A stretch of 64,000 nucleotides of DNA from Pseudomonas saxonica. Its GTDB lineage: Bacteria > Pseudomonadota > Gammaproteobacteria > Pseudomonadales > Pseudomonadaceae. The stretch covers positions 124,001 to 188,000 of the forward strand of contig NZ_VFIO01000002.1 of NCBI RefSeq assembly GCF_007858365.1, in the 5' to 3' direction. Under the pieces are notes generated by a model, which did not search any database, had not been told where the DNA came from, and worked only from the letters and a program-made list of their open reading frames with translations. The translations under genes and the position numbers were made by a program. This document shows, piece after piece, positions 47,166 through 54,901 of the stretch. How positions within the stretch are numbered: the stretch's first letter is position 1; the number at the start of each line of letters is the position of its first letter.

Positions 47166-48062
47166 TTAACCTTCACCGTCCGCAGAGCCTTTATCAGCGT
47201 CTTTCGGCGCCAGACGTCCGCGAAAATCAATCAGGCTGTCGACAATGGCCAAAACCACGAGCAACGGATAGATCAGCTGCATAAACAGCAAGAGCGTGAC
47301 GTACATCCCCACCAGCCAAAACTTGGACAGTCGCTTTCGCGCCACCAGCCCATGAATCAGGGCCAGCCCGGCGAAGAACAACGCTACGCTGCACAACGGC
47401 GTGAGCATGGCCATTTGAGGACCGAAGTTCGGCCCAACAAGCATGCACGCCAGCAACAATAACGCTGGACCCAGCGGTAGGCGGATGCTGCGAAACTCGC
47501 TGGCAAAACCGCCCGGGTTGTACAACAGCGCTTGCCAGTAACGCCCAAGTATCAGGCTCAGCACGCTGACGACCTGCATCAAAGCTGCAATCAAACCGGT
47601 AAGGACGGGTGCAATCAGTGCTCCAAGGCGCGCTCGCTCTACGTCAGATAACTTGTCGTAGAGACCATTGAGGACCTGCGGCAGAAGTTTTTCCAACTCC
47701 TGCGCCATCGCACCAATGGGTTCGCGGAAAACCGTACCCAGGATCACGCCATACACCACACCCAACGCTACGCTGACCAGCAGCACGCGATACCAAGGCT
47801 GACCGGCGCGCAAAAGCATCGCCAATCCCAGAGTACCCAGCAGCACCATCAAGGTGCGAGGCTCTCCGATAAACCACCAGACCAAGGCCGGCAGTAAAGC
47901 CCATGAGAGGATGCTCAAGGCATCTCTCGGACCGCGCCGCAGAAGCACAAGGCACCCTGCAGCAGCACTCAACCAGAACAAAAACGGCAATGCCGCACAT
48001 CCGGCCACGATTAACGTGGCCTGTACACGGCCTCGCATGATGAACTCAGCTAAGGCGCGCAT
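47166..48062 (-). CDS. DUF2232/YybS-like integral membrane protein
   Basis: Membrane protein of 298 residues with about eight hydrophobic segments and a charged C-terminus (DADKGSADGEG). It sits between rpsR and rplI, 19 bp before rplI, so it is cotranscribed with ribosomal protein genes. Pseudomonas genomes commonly keep this gene here (PA4933 in P. aeruginosa, from memory). The fold resembles YybS-type substrate-binding membrane components; function is unknown. Confidence 0.85.
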   Translation of the reverse strand: MRALAEFIMRGRVQATLIVAGCAALPFLFWLSAAAGCLVLLRRGPRDALSILSWALLPALVWWFIGEPRTLMVLLGTLGLAMLLRAGQPWYRVLLVSVALGVVYGVILGTVFREPIGAMAQELEKLLPQVLNGLYDKLSDVERARLGALIAPVLTGLIAALMQVVSVLSLILGRYWQALLYNPGGFASEFRSIRLPLGPALLLLACMLVGPNFGPQMAMLTPLCSVALFFAGLALIHGLVARKRLSKFWLVGMYVTLLLFMQLIYPLLVVLAIVDSLIDFRGRLAPKDADKGSADGEG

Positions 48063-48098
48063 ACTTTCAATCCTTTACTACCTGTCGACTGCCCGGTC

Positions 48099-48329
48099 TC
48101 AGCGGCCGTGGCTGTCGGTGTAGGCCAGCAGGGCCAGGAAGCGGGCGCGCTTGATAGCGGTGGCCAGCTGACGCTGATAACGAGCTTTAGTACCGGTGAT
48201 ACGGCTTGGAACAATTTTGCCGGTTTCGGATACGTAGGCTTTCAGAGTGTTGAGATCTTTGTAATCGATCTCTTTCACTTCTTCTGCTGTGAAGCGGCAG
48301 AATTTACGACGACGGAAGAAACGTGCCAT
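48099..48329 (-). CDS. rpsR: 30S ribosomal protein S18
   Basis: Ribosomal protein of 76 residues, partner of S6 on the 30S platform. The [21 protein letters not shown]-terminus and the [20 protein letters not shown] block are diagnostic. It lies 28 bp downstream of rpsF in the same operon. The single Cys of the FCRF motif is retained. Confidence 0.98.
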   Translation of the reverse strand: MARFFRRRKFCRFTAEEVKEIDYKDLNTLKAYVSETGKIVPSRITGTKARYQRQLATAIKRARFLALLAYTDSHGR

Positions 48330-48357
48330 GTAATTGGCTCCTCAAAAGGTCCGTGGA

Positions 48358-48783
48358 TTACTCGTCAGCGTTATCGCTGGCGTCGCTGTTATCGCTGTCA
48401 TCGCCATCGGCGCTGTCAGAATGCTCAGGACGGTCACGACGCTCACGGCGCTCACTGCGGTTCTCTTCAGCCTTGAGCATCTCGGACTGGCCAGTTACGG
48501 CTTCGTCGCGACGGATGACCAGGTTACGGATCACAGCATCGTTGTAACGGAAGTTGTCTTCCAGCTCAGCCAGGGCTTTGCCAGTGCATTCAACGTTCAG
48601 CATCACGTAGTGAGCCTTGTGAACATTGTTGATTGCGTAGGCCAGTTGACGACGGCCCCAATCTTCCAGACGGTGGATTTTGCCGCCGTCTTCTTCGATC
48701 AGCTTGGTGTAACGCTCTACCATGCCGCCGACTTGTTCGCTTTGATCCGGGTGGACCAAAAAGATGATTTCGTAATGACGCAT
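48358..48783 (-). CDS. rpsF: 30S ribosomal protein S6
   Basis: Ribosomal protein of 141 residues. The start [18 protein letters not shown], the [13 protein letters not shown] block and HYVMLNVE are typical. The C-terminal ~40 residues are a charged low-complexity tail rich in Arg, Asp and Ser, as expected in species whose S6 is modified by glutamate ligase RimK. First gene of the operon; the promoter is at 48906-48934. Confidence 0.98.
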   Translation of the reverse strand: MRHYEIIFLVHPDQSEQVGGMVERYTKLIEEDGGKIHRLEDWGRRQLAYAINNVHKAHYVMLNVECTGKALAELEDNFRYNDAVIRNLVIRRDEAVTGQSEMLKAEENRSERRERRDRPEHSDSADGDDSDNSDASDNADE

Positions 48784-48905
48784 GAATGCTCCTTACGGGT
48801 TGTAGCCTGCCGCTAACTAAAAAGCGGTCAGACAAGGAGTGAATGACACTTGTGTGTCTTGCCTAGAGAGGCACATATGCGCCCGCCATGACGGCAAGGG
48901 GCGCA

Positions 48906-48934
48906 ATTGTAGAGAAGGCACAAGAGAGGCGCAA
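48906..48934 (-). promoter_or_regulatory. Sigma-70 promoter of the rpsF operon
   Basis: On the minus strand TTGCGC (48934-48929) and TACAAT (48911-48906) are separated by exactly 17 bases. The predicted leader of about 115 bases contains a small CCGC/GCGG hairpin (near 48810-48829) that could be part of an S6:S18 autoregulatory structure; that part is a guess. Confidence 0.65.
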
Positions 48935-48977
48935 GGCAATTGGTGATTATTTGAACAATCTTGCCGTACGGTCATCT

Positions 48978-49073
48978 GTAGCCGCTGCCGCGGGCTGCGA
49001 TCGAGCATGCAACGCTCGGCTTGACGGTTCAAGCTTGAAGGCCTGCGGCCTTAACGCAGCCTGGGGCAGCGGA
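48978..49073. repeat. REP doublet upstream of rpsF promoter
   Basis: GTAGCCGCTGCCGCGGGCTG is mirrored by CGCAGCCTGGGGCAGCGGAT. Several short palindromes lie between, in the gap between the rlmB 3' end and the rpsF promoter. Confidence 0.7.
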
Positions 49074-49080
49074 TAGATGA

Positions 49081-49848
49081 TTACTTCTTCTTGGCTGGGG
49101 CCTTGGCTTTCACGCTGCGCTGGCGCAGGGCTTCGAACAGGCAGACGCCCGTCGCCACCGATACGTTCAGGCTGCTGACGCTACCGGCCATAGGCAGGCG
49201 CACCAGGTAATCGCAATGCTCACGCGTCAGACGACGCATGCCTTTGCCTTCGGCACCCATGATCAAGATGGTCGGGCCGGTCAGGTCTTGCTCGTACAGC
49301 TCCTGCTCGGCTTCGCCGGCAGTACCGACAACCCACAGACCGCGCTGCTGCAGTTTTTTCAAGGTCGCAGCGAGGTTAGTCACCGCCACCAAAGGAATCA
49401 CTTCCGCAGCGCCGCAGGCTACTTTTCGTACAGTCGGAGTCAAGGTCGCTGACTTGTCCTTCGGCACGATGACCGCCAACGCACCGGCCGCATCGGCAGT
49501 ACGCAGGCAAGCACCCAGATTATGCGGGTCGGTCACGCCATCCAGCACCAGAATCAACGGCGCGCCTTCGGTGCGATCCAGCAGCTCATTGAGCATCGCC
49601 TCGCCCCACACCTGGCTTGGGCTTACATCCGCCACAACACCTTGGTGAACGCCTTCAACCCAGACGTCCATCTCACGACGCTCGGCATTGCCCACCGGCA
49701 CACGGCTTTCATCAGCCAGCGCGATCAGGGTTTGAACGCGAGGATCGCTACGACCCTCAGCCAACCACACTTGCTTCACGCGCTTGGGGTGATGACGAAG
49801 CAACGCTTCTACGGCGTGAATGCCGTAGATTTTTTCCAACTGACTCAT
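49081..49848 (-). CDS. rlmB: 23S rRNA 2'-O-methyltransferase RlmB (Gm2251)
   Basis: SpoU/TrmH-family methyltransferase of 255 residues that methylates G2251 in the peptidyl-transferase region. The N-terminal substrate-binding domain begins YGIHAVEALLRHHP. SPOUT motifs 1-3 are LDGVTDPHNLGACLRTADA, ILIMGAEGKGMRRLT and LPMAGSVSSLNVSVATGV, all intact. It overlaps rnr by four bases (ATGA), so the two are coupled. The tail is Lys-rich (KAKAPAKKK). Confidence 0.96.
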   Translation of the reverse strand: MSQLEKIYGIHAVEALLRHHPKRVKQVWLAEGRSDPRVQTLIALADESRVPVGNAERREMDVWVEGVHQGVVADVSPSQVWGEAMLNELLDRTEGAPLILVLDGVTDPHNLGACLRTADAAGALAVIVPKDKSATLTPTVRKVACGAAEVIPLVAVTNLAATLKKLQQRGLWVVGTAGEAEQELYEQDLTGPTILIMGAEGKGMRRLTREHCDYLVRLPMAGSVSSLNVSVATGVCLFEALRQRSVKAKAPAKKK

Positions 49849-52514
49849 GACTTGGCCTTAGGTTTGCGCGACCCGCTGCTTTTGGCAGCAGGCGCGGCGC
49901 CCGTTTTTGGCGGGCCTTTACGATGTTTGCTCGGCTTGGAAGGCTTGCCTGCATCTTTAGCAGGTGCCGCCCTACCCGACTTTCCCGGCTCCGATGTCCG
50001 ACCGCCGCTTTTCGATTCGGCCAGCAGCGCCTGTTTCAATTCACGACTTTTGCGCAGCTCGGCATTTTTTGCCGCTGCATCGCCCGGGCGATAAGTCTCG
50101 TCCGTATTTTTTGCAGGCTTTTTGGCCGGCGCACTACGACGACTGGTTTTTGCTGGCTCAGCCGGCTTTTCAGTGTCATAACCGCTTGGCTTGCCTGCCG
50201 GCTTGGTCTTGGCTGCCGGTTTGTCAGTGCCACGATTCTTGCGACCAATCGGTGCGCTGAGGGTTTTCTCAGCCATTTCGAAGTCGATTTTGCGCTCGTC
50301 GAGATCGACACGCATCACACGCACTTCAACGGTATCGCCCAAACGGAAGCTACGGCCGGTACGCTCACCCGCAAGGCGGTGATGCACAGGGTCGAAGTGG
50401 TAGTAGTCACCCGGCAAGGCGGTGACGTGCACCAGACCTTCAACATAAATGTCGGTCAGCTCTACAAACAAGCCAAAACCGGTAACTGCGGTCACAACAC
50501 CCGGGAACGACTCGCCAACGCGGTCCTTCATAAACTCGCACTTGAGCCAGTTGGTCACGTCACGCGTGGCTTCGTCGGCACGGCGCTCGCTCATGGAGCA
50601 CTGCTCGCCGAGCTGCTCCAACGCAGCTTCGTCATACGGATAGATGCGCGCTTTCGGAATGGTCATCGCGCCAGCACGGCGAACGTGCGGGGTATCCATT
50701 TTGGAATGGATAACACTGCGAATCGCCCGGTGCGTGAGCAAGTCCGGATAGCGACGAATCGGCGAAGTGAAGTGGGTATAGGCTTCATAGTTCAGGCCGA
50801 AGTGGCCCTGGTTATCAGCACTGTACACAGCCTGGCTCAACGAACGCAGCATCACGGTCTGGATCAGGTGGAAGTCCGGACGGTCCTTGATGCTGGCCAG
50901 CAACGCCTGGTAATCCTTCGGCGACGGGCCGTCCTTGCCTTTATGCAGGCTCAGACCCAGCTCACCGAGGAAGGCGCGGAGCTTCTCAAGGCGCTCAGGT
51001 GGCGGACCATCGTGAACACGGTACAGCGCAGGAATTTCGTGCTTCTTGAGGAACTCGGCGGTGGCCACGTTGGCCGCCAGCATGCATTCCTCGATCAGCT
51101 TGTGCGCATCGTTACGAGTGGTTGGGCGAATTTCGGCGATTTTGCGATCGGAGCCGAAGATGATTCGGGTTTCCTGAGTTTCAAAATCAATCGCGCCACG
51201 GGTGTGACGAGCCGCCAGCAACACCTTGTACAGCGAGTAAAGCTGCTTGAGATGCGGCACCACATCAGCGTATTCGCTGCGCAGTTGCTTGGCTTCAGCA
51301 GTTTTTGGCTGCTCCAGAATGGTGCTGACCTTGTTGTAGGTCAGACGCGCCTGGGAGTGAATCACCGCCTCATAAAACTGGTAGTCGGTCATTTCGCCGG
51401 TTTTGGAGATAGTCATCTCGCAAACCATGGCCAAACGGTCAACGTGCGGGTTCAGCGAGCACAGCCCGTTGGACAGTTCCTCGGGCAGCATCGGAATCAC
51501 GCGCTCAGGGAAATACACCGAGTTGCCACGCACTTGCGCTTCGGTATCCAGCGCCGAACCGATTTTCACGTAGCTGGACACGTCGGCAATTGCCACATAG
51601 AGCTTCCAGCCACCGGAGAACAAGCGCAGCTTGCCCGGCTTGGCTTCACAGAACACCGCATCATCGAAGTCGCGCGCATCTTCGCCGTCAATGGTGACGA
51701 ACGGAAGGTGACGCAGGTCGATGCGTTTCTCTTTGTCTTTTTCTTCGACTTCAGGCTTCAGGCGACGCGCTTCCTTGACCACGGCTTCTGGCCAAACATG
51801 CGGAATGTCGTAGGTACGCAGAGCGATGTCGATCTCCATGCCCGGCGCCATGTAGTTGCCCACGACTTCAAGCACATCACCTTGCGGCTGAAAGCGCGGC
51901 GTCGGCCAGTGAGTAATCTTCACTTCAACAAACTGGCCAATCTTGGCGCCGGCATTGCGACCCGGCGTGACCAGCACTTCTTGCTGAATCTTCGGGTTGT
52001 CGGCCACGACAAAACCGATGCCGCCTTCTTCAAAGTAACGACCCACGATGGTTTCGTGAGCACGCGAAACCACTTCAACGATCACGCCTTCACGACGACC
52101 ACGGCGATCAAGCCCCGAAACACGGGCCAAAGCACGGTCGCCATCGAACACCAGACGCATTTGCGACGGGCTCATAAACAGGTCGTCACTGCCGTCGTCC
52201 GGGATCAGGAAGCCGAAGCCATCGCGGTGACCGCTGATGCGACCCAGGATCAAGTCGAGCTTGTCGACCGGGGCATAAGTGCCGCGGCGGGTGTAAATAA
52301 GTTGGGCATCACGCTCCATCGCACGCAGGCGACGGCGCAGGGCCTCAATTTGGTCTTCAGTCGTCAGACCAAACTCTTCCACCAACTGTTCACGAGCAGC
52401 AGGCGAGCCACGCTCGGCCAGATGCTGAAGGATCAGTTCGCGGCTAGGGATAGGGTTTTCGTATTTTTCCGCTTCACGTGCGGCCTCGGGATCGAGGGTC
52501 TGCCAATCGGCCAT
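49845..52514 (-). CDS. rnr: Ribonuclease R
   Basis: Processive 3'-5' exoribonuclease of 889 residues that degrades structured RNA and takes part in rRNA quality control and trans-translation. In order: an N-terminal winged helix (ELILQHLAERGSPAAREQL), two cold-shock domains, the RNB catalytic domain with its metal-binding aspartates in TIDGEDARDFDDAVF (~residue 275-290), and an S1 domain (GVVTAVTGFGLFVELTDIYV, ~645). A long Lys/Ala/Pro-rich basic tail runs from ~750 to the end. It is followed by rlmB in an overlapping operon. Confidence 0.97.
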   Translation of the reverse strand: MADWQTLDPEAAREAEKYENPIPSRELILQHLAERGSPAAREQLVEEFGLTTEDQIEALRRRLRAMERDAQLIYTRRGTYAPVDKLDLILGRISGHRDGFGFLIPDDGSDDLFMSPSQMRLVFDGDRALARVSGLDRRGRREGVIVEVVSRAHETIVGRYFEEGGIGFVVADNPKIQQEVLVTPGRNAGAKIGQFVEVKITHWPTPRFQPQGDVLEVVGNYMAPGMEIDIALRTYDIPHVWPEAVVKEARRLKPEVEEKDKEKRIDLRHLPFVTIDGEDARDFDDAVFCEAKPGKLRLFSGGWKLYVAIADVSSYVKIGSALDTEAQVRGNSVYFPERVIPMLPEELSNGLCSLNPHVDRLAMVCEMTISKTGEMTDYQFYEAVIHSQARLTYNKVSTILEQPKTAEAKQLRSEYADVVPHLKQLYSLYKVLLAARHTRGAIDFETQETRIIFGSDRKIAEIRPTTRNDAHKLIEECMLAANVATAEFLKKHEIPALYRVHDGPPPERLEKLRAFLGELGLSLHKGKDGPSPKDYQALLASIKDRPDFHLIQTVMLRSLSQAVYSADNQGHFGLNYEAYTHFTSPIRRYPDLLTHRAIRSVIHSKMDTPHVRRAGAMTIPKARIYPYDEAALEQLGEQCSMSERRADEATRDVTNWLKCEFMKDRVGESFPGVVTAVTGFGLFVELTDIYVEGLVHVTALPGDYYHFDPVHHRLAGERTGRSFRLGDTVEVRVMRVDLDERKIDFEMAEKTLSAPIGRKNRGTDKPAAKTKPAGKPSGYDTEKPAEPAKTSRRSAPAKKPAKNTDETYRPGDAAAKNAELRKSRELKQALLAESKSGGRTSEPGKSGRAAPAKDAGKPSKPSKHRKGPPKTGAAPAAKSSGSRKPKAKS

Positions 52515-52675
52515 TAGATAGTTTTCACCTTGTCTATATGCGGGTTAGTTTGGCATACGCGTATTGAAACGGGAAATTTCGGACTCACTCAGAGCCTTAA
52601 TAGTCCTTTCTGACACGCTTTGACACTGCCGCCCCACCGTTCGCGAAATATTTTCAATATTTTTAATCACAACGC

Positions 52676-52704
52676 TTTACAGGTCAAAGGGTCATCCGTA
52701 TAGT
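52676..52704 (+). promoter_or_regulatory. Promoter of tRNA-Leu copy 1
   Basis: TTTACA, a 17-base spacer and TATAGT, followed by a GC-rich discriminator (GCGCGCC) of the kind found at stringently controlled stable-RNA promoters. Confidence 0.85.
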
Positions 52705-52738
52705 GCGCGCCATCGACAACGGCAACGTTGAAGATGCT

Positions 52739-52825
52739 GCCCAGATGGTGAAATTGGTAGACACGCCAGCTTCAGGTGCTGGTGATCGCAAGGTCGTGGA
52801 AGTTCGAGTCTTCTTCTGGGCACCA
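52739..52825 (+). tRNA. tRNA-Leu (CAG), copy 1
   Basis: 87 bases including an encoded CCA. The acceptor stem GCCCAGA/TCTGGGC is perfect. The anticodon loop TTCAGGT gives CAG (52773-52775), reading CTG. There is a long variable arm (GATC-GCAA-GGTC) as in all leucine tRNAs, and the T-loop is GTTCGAGTC. Confidence 0.97.
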
Positions 52826-52864
52826 ATTTAGAGTTGTAGATTAGTACAATCTTCACACTCACAC

Positions 52865-52888
52865 AAAAACCCGCGAAAGCGGGTTTTT
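52865..52888 (+). terminator. Terminator of tRNA-Leu copy 1
   Basis: AACCCGC-GAAA-GCGGGTT with flanking A and T runs; a strong intrinsic terminator. Confidence 0.92.
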
Positions 52889-52927
52889 GCGTTCTAAGCC
52901 GCTGATTTAATAAAACTAAAACAGGGG

Positions 52928-52956
52928 TTTACAGATTTAAAACCTGTCCGTATAGT
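52928..52956 (+). promoter_or_regulatory. Promoter of tRNA-Leu copy 2
   Basis: TTTACA, 17 bases, TATAGT. It is identical in both hexamers to the copy-1 promoter and is followed by a near-identical leader (GCAACGTTG). Confidence 0.85.
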
Positions 52957-52990
52957 GCGCCACATCAACAGCGGCAACGTTGCTGATACT

Positions 52991-53077
52991 GCCCAGATGG
53001 TGAAATTGGTAGACACGCCAGCTTCAGGTGCTGGTGACCGCAAGGTCGTGGAAGTTCGAGTCTTCTTCTGGGCACCA
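52991..53077 (+). tRNA. tRNA-Leu (CAG), copy 2
   Basis: Same 87-base tRNA as copy 1 except for one base in the variable arm (GACC instead of GATC), which turns a T-G wobble into a C-G pair. The anticodon CAG is at 53025-53027. Confidence 0.97.
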
Positions 53078-53113
53078 ATTCAGGTTACTCACCAACAGGT
53101 GACTGACCACTCT

Positions 53114-53138
53114 AAAAGCCCGCGAAAGCGGGCTTTTT
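53114..53138 (+). terminator. Terminator of tRNA-Leu copy 2
   Basis: AAGCCCGC-GAAA-GCGGGCTT followed by TTT; a strong intrinsic terminator. Confidence 0.92.
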
Positions 53139-53216
53139 AGTTTCCGCGATTTGACGTCACACACCCCTCTTCTCTCTTGGCCTGATGCCTTTCATCAGTA
53201 CACCAACGTTGCATTT

Positions 53217-53235
53217 GATAATCCATCTCACTCGC
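53217..53235 (+). promoter_or_regulatory. Weak Fur-box-like sequence before the sigma factor gene
   Basis: A 19-base stretch beginning GATAATCCATCTCA matches the Fur consensus at 11 of 19 positions by eye. It lies 50 bp before the sigma start, where Fur sites usually regulate FecI-type genes. The match is borderline. Confidence 0.25.
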
Positions 53236-53284
53236 ACTAATATCCGGCCACCTTCAGATCGCCTATGCGTCTTCCTGGATTCGA

Positions 53285-53791
53285 GTGTCCGACAACAACG
53301 AAAGACTACAGCTCTACCTCATGCATCGACATGCTCTGGTGGACTATGCCGCACCTATCGTCGGCTGCCGGTCCAAAGCCGAAGATGTGGTGCAAGACGC
53401 CTGGCTACGTTTCAGTCAGGGCGCCGACAACCTCATGCCGCTCACGCAACCGGTGGGTTACCTTTATCGAATCGTGCGCAACCTGGCCTTTGACCTCAAT
53501 CGCCGCGTCACCTTGGAAAATCGCCACACCTCTCGTGATGAGCTACTGGACGAGCATGCTTCCAACGCGCCATCACCTGAACAAGAAGCCCTGCATCTGG
53601 ACGAGCTGCGCAAATTGCAACATGCTCTGTCGCGCCTGCCGGAACGCACTCGACAGGCATTTGTCCTGCATCGACTGCAAGGCCTGACGTTTCAACAAAT
53701 AGGTGCCCAACTGGGTATCTCTGTGAGCCTGGCCCACCAATTGGTCCGCGACGCCCTGACCTACTGCGCGGAACAACTGAGTGATGACTGA
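53285..53791 (+). CDS. FecI-type ECF sigma factor
   Basis: Extracytoplasmic-function sigma factor of 168 residues that would direct transcription of the adjacent receptor gene. Region 2 includes AEDVVQDAWLRFSQ and GYLYRIVRNLAFDLNRR. Region 4 includes LSRLPERTRQAFVLHRLQGL with the helix-turn-helix QQIGAQLGISVSLAHQLVRD. It starts at a GTG (53285) with a poor Shine-Dalgarno. The stop overlaps the start of the fecR-like gene by eight bases. It forms a cell-surface signalling set with the next two genes. Confidence 0.93.
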   Translation: MSDNNERLQLYLMHRHALVDYAAPIVGCRSKAEDVVQDAWLRFSQGADNLMPLTQPVGYLYRIVRNLAFDLNRRVTLENRHTSRDELLDEHASNAPSPEQEALHLDELRKLQHALSRLPERTRQAFVLHRLQGLTFQQIGAQLGISVSLAHQLVRDALTYCAEQLSDD

Positions 53792-54758
53792 TAAACCGCC
53801 CCCGAACCTCATCTGGGAAACCGCACTGGACTGGCTGCTGCTGATTCAGGAAAACCCGGGCGACCCTGATCTGACCCTGCGCCTCAATCAATGGCGTAAC
53901 AGTGCACCTGAGCATGAGGCAGCGTGGCGCAAGGCGCAGAAGGTCTGGAGCCTGAGCGGGGAAGCACTGAGCCTGCCGAACGAAGCGATGTGCGGCACGG
54001 TACACGTCACCCCGCCCAAGTCTGCGCCCCATCGCTTCAGCCGGCGCAGACGTTCATTGATAGGTGCCGCTGCTGCAGCCTGTGCCGTGTTTATGCTGCT
54101 GCCCGACTGGCAGGCCCTGCGGGCTGACTACCATAGCCCTACCGCGGAACACCGGGACATTACCCTGAAAGACGGCAGCCACATGCTGCTCGACAGCAAC
54201 AGCGTGGCCGATGTGCAGTTCGACCCCCAACAGCGGCAAGTCACCCTGCTGCGCGGGCAGGCGTTTTTCTCGGTCACCTCCGAGCCAGACCGCGCTTTTT
54301 ACGTTAATGCCGGTCAGGTTCGTGTTCGTGTCACAGGTACCGCCTTTGCGGTCAGCGTGGACAACGATGATGTGCATGTCAGCGTTGAGAGCGGCACGGT
54401 TGCCGTCAAAACCCCCTCGTCTTCCGAGTCTTCCACCCTGCATTACGGCGACCATCTGAGCTATGACGCAACGGCTCGGAAAACCCGTCTGGAACAACTG
54501 CCTATCGGATACGTCGCCCCTTGGCGCCGCTGGCAATTGGTGGTTGTAGACCAATCAGTCGATGACGTGATCAAGCAACTGCGCCGCTACCAGCCGGGTC
54601 TGATTCTGCTGACCGATAAAGCATTGGGCCAGCGCCGTGTCACCGCAGCGCTGAACATGCGCGACCCCAAACGCGCACTGCAAACCGTCATCGCCCCGCT
54701 GGGCGGGAACGTGCAAGACGGCGTGCCGTATACCCTGGTTGTGTCGGCAGAACGGTAG
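53784..54758 (+). CDS. FecR-type anti-sigma/signal-relay protein
   Basis: Single-pass inner-membrane protein of 324 residues. The cytoplasmic N-terminus (DUF4880-like, ALDWLLLIQENPGD...WRKAQKVWSL) binds the sigma factor. A membrane helix lies at ~90-108 (SLIGAAAAACAVFMLLPDW). The periplasmic FecR domain (RDITLKDGSHMLLDSNS, VRVTGTAFAV) is followed by a C-terminal STN-like region (LVVVDQSVDDVIKQLRRY) that would contact the receptor's signalling domain. The ATG at 53784 is used; a GTG codon directly precedes it. Confidence 0.93.
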   Translation: MTDKPPPNLIWETALDWLLLIQENPGDPDLTLRLNQWRNSAPEHEAAWRKAQKVWSLSGEALSLPNEAMCGTVHVTPPKSAPHRFSRRRRSLIGAAAAACAVFMLLPDWQALRADYHSPTAEHRDITLKDGSHMLLDSNSVADVQFDPQQRQVTLLRGQAFFSVTSEPDRAFYVNAGQVRVRVTGTAFAVSVDNDDVHVSVESGTVAVKTPSSSESSTLHYGDHLSYDATARKTRLEQLPIGYVAPWRRWQLVVVDQSVDDVIKQLRRYQPGLILLTDKALGQRRVTAALNMRDPKRALQTVIAPLGGNVQDGVPYTLVVSAER

Positions 54759-54901
54759 AGCGTTAAGACGTCGTTTTCAGCCGCCTAAAAATATTTTCAT
54801 TTATTTATGGAAATCCCACACCGCCGAGAGTCTTTACTTACGAACGTCACTGATAAAGATTCGCATTAGTGACAAGAGCGTTTAATTTCGTAGGTCTTCT
54901 C

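Noticed and set aside
49923..52517. Antisense open frame of 864 codons across rnr
   Set aside because: It mirrors the highly biased codon usage of rnr, has no recognisable domain, and rnr itself is certain.
52739..53077. tRNA-Leu pair as an attachment site for an integrated element
   Set aside because: No integrase, no repeated tRNA 3' fragment and no mobile-element gene were found; the second copy is a complete tRNA with its own promoter.
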